DNA of 64,000 nucleotides. It comes from Phycisphaerae bacterium. Its GTDB lineage: Bacteria; Planctomycetota; Phycisphaerae; Phycisphaerales; UBA1924. The stretch's first letter is position 1. Each line of letters begins with the position of its first letter. The stretch is from positions 1 to 64,000 of the forward strand of contig JAUIHS010000025.1 of assembly GCA_030432255.1 (NCBI GenBank), in the 5' to 3' direction. Below the pieces are notes generated by a model. The model was not told the origin of the DNA, did not search any database, and was given only the letters and a program-made list of their open reading frames with translations. Shown here piece by piece: positions 60,601 to 64,000 of the stretch. The translations under genes and the position numbers were made by a program.

Positions 60601-61518
60601 CTGCCGCAGATGGGTCAGTCCGCCGTGGATCTCACCCGGCAGATCGAACAGACCGGCGCGCCGGATCTGATGGCTGGCGCCGCTGCCGATCTCCAGGCCG
60701 GTGATCTTGAAGCCGCGAAGGAAGCAGCCGAAGCCGCGGCCCAGGCGCTTGAGTCCCTCTACCAGGAACCCGGTTCCGGCCAGGGCCAGGGCCAGGCCGC
60801 GGAACCCGAACTCGACCGGCCGCTCTCACTCAACAAGCCGTCGCAGAGCCAGTCCAGTTCCTCGTCCTCATCTTCCTCATCTTCGTCGTCCTCCTCATCA
60901 TCGCAGCAGGCTCCGTCCGACGGAGATCAGGAGTCGCAGCAGCAGGGACCCTCCGACACGCTCAGCCAACTCAGCCAGAACCGGCAGCAGGACGATCAGC
61001 AGCAGGGGGGTTCTCCTTCCGAACAGGGCAACGAGGAGGCTCCCGGGCAGACCCCCGGTGAAACGCCCGGCGAACGCTCCGGCGACGGCCCCCAACTCGC
61101 CGGCGACATCGCCAGTCCCACCGGTCAGCCTTCGCCGAGTGATTCCCCCGGTGAGGCCGCGGGCGACGCCAACGGCGCCTCCGCACGTCCCACGCCCGGC
61201 GATTCGCAGCAGCAATCCGGCGCTGATCGCGCCCGCTTCTTCAATCAGCAGTTGTACGACCAGGCCTCCGAGTCCACCGACTCCGCGACCTCGGAGCTCT
61301 CGGACGACCCCGGAGAGGCGGATACGCTCAACGAGGTCGAGATCGCCCGCCGCGCCGCCCTCTCCGGCGCCTTCGCCCAGTCGGGCCCCGGCGGCGACAT
61401 CGACATCGCGGGCCACTTCCTCTACGTCCCGCCCGCCTATCGTGATGTGGTCGCCCGCTACTTCCTCCGCATCGCCGAAGACCAGGCCGCCGACACCGAA
61501 AGGACGCCCCAGGAATGA
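57643..61518 (+). CDS. Very large coiled-coil membrane protein (DUF4175-like)
   Basis: A 1,291-residue protein. Membrane segments lie near residues 42-65, 68-88 and 162-185 (PVILLIILILDASLAFHPI, AILGGIMLLLLLRILVIAVI, WLLVLCAAAAIGLTMLLVP). A beta-rich extracytoplasmic part spans 200-560. A long Glu/Arg/Gln-rich coiled coil follows (for example YERIVEQTEQLEETATDLAE), then a disordered Ser/Gln/Pro/Gly tail with 17 serines in a row, and a short conserved end (GDIDIAGHFLYVPPAYRDVV). The layout matches the DUF4175-type proteins of this operon family. It probably spans the periplasm. The start at 57643 forms an ATGA overlap. Confidence 0.83.
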   Translation: MNTNESSTSTSEAETPRDPHKGDVITIRLRHLQSLLQWTRRGERTGEAIWPTPVILLIILILDASLAFHPIIRAILGGIMLLLLLRILVIAVIGGRRTGDANHMARLLEERAGLETNPVINALQLRGAAAADGIEGHLASRAVDLGVDAVNEHRNTRVVDTRGLRKNWLLVLCAAAAIGLTMLLVPRLITMGMPRLVQPFADHPPFTLTDFDITTEPAEVLVGDDVVVRVSLSGPLPPALDMLIVDASRNVIDLAPMSPVAPGGAHIMPASTAPVGIDQFEMRLRDVREPVRFHVQGDTGRSRTITITPEPRPRLRAATITVQPPPYANKPTVTYRVPVRPALMASTDPIEVRRGSIATIRLETSMPLGEIACDPTDLARSAVVEGPVVSVPIPLDGIGAQSVEVRPSGAGGLPSHDALAVTFVVRPDGPPGIDIIDPAQPGQESFVLIDRDIPIHAVAEDDIGLARFMMTWSASRRGETIAPPTTVSLPIDPTKNVTAAKTVLSTRGRDFENGDVITLNFHAADARIERFGGPQEVDAGPVEITILDKESFMRRFLDQLTIDSVVAPYERIVEQTEQLEETATDLAERARRLSREVDQLDEDQPLPEPTRQAVEQLADDIDEFAEQRDRLRDEVERQLNTPPAVSLDEEMREPLEQLRERLDALESPDAPDAPDAPGSEADAQPSEPQPRAADVGQWLSERAEELENDQQQASTGADEAALDIERPVQTLRLADQLQRTLERVDKAAQQQRILADRLTSAEDLDQESLDDFASKQAQILLEVEEATTQLATLGEQALHALPEGDDPAAIARAVNAERDEVLSALNGAQELTSAGPDDLVGRQLRRSLEQAVDAAITSLYFATDPVIDGLESVPPAVGDTRDPGVAAAAPDLKTSTDKALEALDRIERILEGAEEDARPADGQVHAPVIHRNLAIILLAMAQVDPSDPDAIEQWETEMADALRDARLRIDRLRASLRQASERFTPLLPQMGQSAVDLTRQIEQTGAPDLMAGAAADLQAGDLEAAKEAAEAAAQALESLYQEPGSGQGQGQAAEPELDRPLSLNKPSQSQSSSSSSSSSSSSSSSSSQQAPSDGDQESQQQGPSDTLSQLSQNRQQDDQQQGGSPSEQGNEEAPGQTPGETPGERSGDGPQLAGDIASPTGQPSPSDSPGEAAGDANGASARPTPGDSQQQSGADRARFFNQQLYDQASESTDSATSELSDDPGEADTLNEVEIARRAALSGAFAQSGPGGDIDIAGHFLYVPPAYRDVVARYFLRIAEDQAADTERTPQE
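60853..60903 (+). repeat. Poly-serine codon tract
   Basis: Seventeen consecutive serine codons inside the large coiled-coil protein, using TCC, TCA, TCG, TCT and AGT rather than one repeated codon. Confidence 0.95.
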
Positions 61519-62210
61519 CACGCACCCGACTCACCACACTCGGCCTCCTCATCGCGCTCCTCGGCCTCGCCCTCGCGGCCACACCCCTCCTCCATGCCCG
61601 CGCTGCTGCCGAGGAGGAAGACGCCGTCGTCAACGTCGCCATGCTGCGCTACAGCCCCAAGAACAAGACCAGCGTCTGCTTCAGCAGCCGCTTCCTGCGC
61701 GACGTCAAGTACGAGACCGGTATCAACGTCGAGAACGACTTCACCGACATCAAACTCGGCTCCGAGGAACTCTACTCCTACCCCTTCGCCATCATGTCGG
61801 GCGATGGCACATTCAACTGCACGGCCGAGGAGATCGAGAACCTCCGGCAGTACATCACCCGCGGCGGCTTCCTGCTCGCCTCCGCCGGCTGCTCCGACCG
61901 CGCATGGGCAGCGGCCATGAAGCGCACCCTCGAGCGCGCATTCCCGAACGCCGAACTCAAGGAACTCGAGATCGACCACGATGTCTTCCAGACCATCTGG
62001 GACATCACGGAGTTCCAGAGCAAGAAGCGCAGCCGCACCATTCGCATCTACGGCATCGAGATCGACGGCCGCCTCGCCGTCGTCTACTCACCCGAGGGCC
62101 TCAACGACACCCAGAACGCCGGCGGCGGCTGCTGCTGCTGCGGCGGCAACGAAATCCGCAACGCGCGCTACGTGAATGCCAACATCCTGGCGTACTCGTT
62201 GACGAAGTAA
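61515..62210 (+). CDS. DUF4159 exported protein
   Basis: A 231-residue protein with a signal peptide (TLGLLIALLGLALAATPLLHARAAA). The mature part is a DUF4159 domain: VNVAMLRYSPKNKTSVC, LRQYITRGGFLLASAGCSD near 112 and FPNAELKELEIDHDVFQTIW near 150. The family has a flavodoxin-like or amidotransferase-like fold and belongs to MoxR/BatA operons. Near residue 205 it has four adjacent cysteines in GGGCCCCGGN. It is the last gene of the coupled operon and its start overlaps the previous stop (ATGA). It ends 34 bases before a convergent gene. Confidence 0.87.
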   Translation: MTRTRLTTLGLLIALLGLALAATPLLHARAAAEEEDAVVNVAMLRYSPKNKTSVCFSSRFLRDVKYETGINVENDFTDIKLGSEELYSYPFAIMSGDGTFNCTAEEIENLRQYITRGGFLLASAGCSDRAWAAAMKRTLERAFPNAELKELEIDHDVFQTIWDITEFQSKKRSRTIRIYGIEIDGRLAVVYSPEGLNDTQNAGGGCCCCGGNEIRNARYVNANILAYSLTK

Positions 62211-62244
62211 CCCGTTGAAACCCAGCAACTACGTCACAAACGCA

Positions 62245-62925
62245 TCAACGTCGGCGGCGTGCAGCGATGAACCCGGCGCTCGCGAGCAGGGCGCATCCGG
62301 CGGGCGCGGGAATCGTCGAGAGCTGGGCGGAGTAGATGCGTCCGCTGAACCCGCTCATGTCGAGCGCGACGCCCCCGGTGCCGAAGACCGTCCCGATGCT
62401 GAGTTCAGGGCTGAAAGCGTAGGACCATTGATCTGAGAAGTCGTCGTACCCGGTGAAGGGCACCGCGCCGGAATTCTGTGTGCCCGCGACGGTTGAGACA
62501 CCGCCCACACCCGCTTCGTGCTGCGCATTGCGGTATCCGAAGGTGTAGGACTTGCCGGCTTCGAGCGTCGCGTCGCCCGCGATCGTGCCAAAGCCGTACG
62601 ATCGCACGCCCACCTCACCCGTGAGGTCACGACTGCTCCCGATCGCGACGATGGTGTACTGATCGGTTCCGGTGACTTCCAGCAGGAAGGGCGTGATCCA
62701 GTACTGCCCGGCGCTGCCGCCCGAGCCCTGTGAGTAGACGCTGAACTGGTCGGCGAAACCGCCGTCTCCCGCCACCGGCTGAGTCGCTCCCCGATAGATG
62801 AGCGAGAGCCCCGCGCTGACGTCAGAGAGGTCACGATCGATGAGGTCCGAGCCGAGCAGCGCCGCGTGGGCCGAACCGGCAGACACAACGACAGCCGACA
62901 GCGTGATACGAATAGCCAAAGACAT
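62245..62925 (-). CDS. Secreted protein with PEP-CTERM-like sorting tail
   Basis: A 226-residue protein. A signal peptide (MSLAIRITLSAVVVSAGSAHA) is followed by a beta-rich, Gly/Ser/Thr-rich extracellular body. The C-terminus PAPAGCALLASAGFIAARRRR has the Pro-Ala-Pro motif, hydrophobic helix and Arg cluster of PEP-CTERM-type sorting signals in planctomycetes. The protein is probably exported and then processed or anchored. The start at 62925 has GGAGGAGA upstream. No enzymatic motif is visible. Confidence 0.83.
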   Translation of the reverse strand: MSLAIRITLSAVVVSAGSAHAALLGSDLIDRDLSDVSAGLSLIYRGATQPVAGDGGFADQFSVYSQGSGGSAGQYWITPFLLEVTGTDQYTIVAIGSSRDLTGEVGVRSYGFGTIAGDATLEAGKSYTFGYRNAQHEAGVGGVSTVAGTQNSGAVPFTGYDDFSDQWSYAFSPELSIGTVFGTGGVALDMSGFSGRIYSAQLSTIPAPAGCALLASAGFIAARRRR

Positions 62926-63241
62926 ACAGATCTCCTCCGAGCGCCGCCAACGGCGCGCAGCTCCAGATTCCCATGTGCAATCGAGACTCCTGTGCCCAAG
63001 CACAGTAGTCGGAAATCCTAAGAAGTCAATAGAGTTTCCCGGTGCACTCAGCCAAGTGGCCCCGTTGCCGATGACCCGGCTGCGGCGACGGTAAAGACCA
63101 TCGTAAGGTGCTGAACCCTGATCGGTCTCGTCCCGTCAGGCGTCGCTGGAAGAGGTTCGAATTTCCGACATCCAACTGTAAGATAAGGTGGCCAGCCGCC
63201 GCATTCCCCTGGGATCAACATCACGCCATCGGAGCGCCGCC
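62926..63241. other. Divergent intergenic region with two small hairpins
   Basis: No gene is seen. Two perfect six-base inverted repeats, both with a CCAA spacer, lie at 62941-62956 (GCGCCG/CGGCGC) and 62990-63005 (CTGTGC/GCACAG), in the leader of the minus-strand gene. A rightward promoter lies at 63156-63184. Confidence 0.55.
63156..63184 (+). promoter_or_regulatory. Candidate promoter of the secreted repeat protein gene
   Basis: TTCGAA and TAAGAT are separated by 17 bases, and the -10 lies 57 bases before the start codon. The -35 match is weak. Confidence 0.35.
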
Positions 63242-64000
63242 ATGCGTCGAATCTTCTGTTTCTGTGCCGTCGGATCACTCGCAGCAGCGGCCAACGCCGG
63301 TCTCCAGATCACCGAATGGACCAATCCCGGCTCCGCCAACTGGTGGAGTGCGGTGAACTGGACCAATGGCGTTCCCACCGCGGACGACTGGGTCTTCATC
63401 GACAACGGCGGCGAAGCCCACATCTCCGGAGGCATCACCCCCGATGTCTTCTTCGTCTTCCTCGGCAGCCAGCCGGGCGCTTACGGCCGGCTCAGAATCA
63501 CTAACAGCCCCGAGGTCCACATCGATGTCCTCTCCGTCGGCAATGACGGCGATGGCGAACTCATGATCTCCGGCGATCCAATTGTCACCGGTGAGGAATT
63601 CTCCGTCGGCTCCAACCTCCAGAACTCCACCGGCCTCTGCACGATGATCGGCGGAACCATCGACTATTCCGACTTTGTCGCCGCGGGCTACTACGGCAAC
63701 GGCTACATCCAGCACGATGGCGCCGATGTCATCACCGCCGAACTGCTCGTCGCTCGCGGCCCCGTCTCCGTCGGCAACTACGTCATCGAGGGTGGCACCA
63801 TCACCGCCACCAACACACGCATCGCCGAACGAGGCCACGGCACTTTCACCCACCGCCAGTCCGCCAGCACCAGCCTCGGATGGATGACCCTCGCCCAACT
63901 CGGCGGTACCGCCATCTGCAACCTCGAAGGCGGCTACATGGAAGCCACCCAGATCACTCGCACCGGTTCCGGGACCGCCACCTTCAACTTCACAGGCGGG
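63242..64000 (+). CDS. Large secreted repeat protein, N-terminal part (runs off the window)
   Basis: The frame is open from ATG 63242 to the last base, 253 residues with no stop. A signal peptide (MRRIFCFCAVGSLAAAANA) is followed by WTNPGSANWWSAVNWTNGVP, a motif typical of autotransporter-like or PEP-CTERM beta-helix proteins in planctomycetes. Repeated short strands follow (LMISGDPIVTGEEFSVGS, YIQHDGADVITAELLVARG, CNLEGGYMEATQITRTGSGT), a right-handed beta-helix pattern. It is probably exported and surface-exposed. The C-terminal half, including any sorting signal, lies beyond the window. Confidence 0.85.
   Translation, partial: MRRIFCFCAVGSLAAAANAGLQITEWTNPGSANWWSAVNWTNGVPTADDWVFIDNGGEAHISGGITPDVFFVFLGSQPGAYGRLRITNSPEVHIDVLSVGNDGDGELMISGDPIVTGEEFSVGSNLQNSTGLCTMIGGTIDYSDFVAAGYYGNGYIQHDGADVITAELLVARGPVSVGNYVIEGGTITATNTRIAERGHGTFTHRQSASTSLGWMTLAQLGGTAICNLEGGYMEATQITRTGSGTATFNFTGG

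Noticed and set aside
60701-62218. A 505-codon plus-strand frame rich in Arg, Pro and Ser
   Set aside because: It is an out-of-frame reading of the coiled-coil protein tail and the DUF4159 gene.
1-64000. CRISPR array or cas genes
   Set aside because: No regularly spaced short repeats or Cas-type proteins are seen.

Overview
The window reads as a high-GC chromosome segment from a planctomycete, most likely a Phycisphaerae-type lineage. The clues are secreted FG-GAP proteins ending in dockerin-like Asp-rich repeats, a short Pro-Ala/hydrophobic/Arg C-terminal sorting tail, a BatA/von Willebrand A membrane-protein operon ending in DUF4159, and a block of TPR-sulfotransferases. This assignment is inferred from protein style; no rRNA gene is present.

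Layout. (1) 0.36-3.05 kb: two tandem, translationally coupled secreted FG-GAP/dockerin proteins on the minus strand, sharing an almost perfect DNA repeat over the dockerin module. (2) 3.2-22.2 kb: a candidate genomic island. It starts with a phage-like module (HARE-HTH protein, DUF6900/zinc-ribbon protein, HNH nuclease, terminase small and large subunits) with no portal or capsid genes. A defence island follows: a C5 cytosine methyltransferase with a Vsr nuclease, converging on a four-gene overlapping minus-strand operon (DrmE-like protein, NERD-SF1 helicase, DrmA helicase, DrmB/DUF1998). This is a DISARM-type system that lacks DrmC in this window. Next come a PD-(D/E)XK-like gene and a coupled two-gene module whose first product carries an HEPN-like RNxxxH motif. 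The island ends at the 3' half of a tRNA-Pro(TGG), a plausible attachment-site copy. (3) 22.2-31.8 kb: housekeeping and accessory metabolism (asparaginase; two ArsR-controlled operons with visible palindromic operators; fatty-acid desaturase; a GNAT-CYTH fusion; TauE/SafE permease; DUF418 protein; HAD phosphatase; acylphosphatase). (4) 32.2-35.9 kb: dnaG and rpoD, closed by a strong terminator. (5) 36.0-50.6 kb: eight consecutive paralogous TPR-sulfotransferase genes on one strand, many overlapping or nearly touching. (6) 50.7-52.5 kb: ATP-type PEP carboxykinase and, on the opposite strand, tRNA-Glu. (7) 53.2-62.2 kb: a coupled four-gene operon of BatA/vWA membrane proteins, a huge coiled-coil membrane protein and a DUF4159 protein. 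(8) 62.2-64 kb: a secreted protein with a PEP-CTERM-like tail, and the start of a large secreted repeat protein that runs off the window.

How the genes work together. The DISARM-like operon with its methyltransferase would restrict unmethylated phage DNA, and Vsr would repair T:G mismatches from 5-methylcytosine deamination. The TPR-sulfotransferase array suggests the cell sulfates a diverse set of acceptors, probably surface polysaccharides or proteins, but the substrates cannot be read from sequence. Start codons were chosen from overlap, ribosome binding sites and family length; alternatives are noted where they matter.
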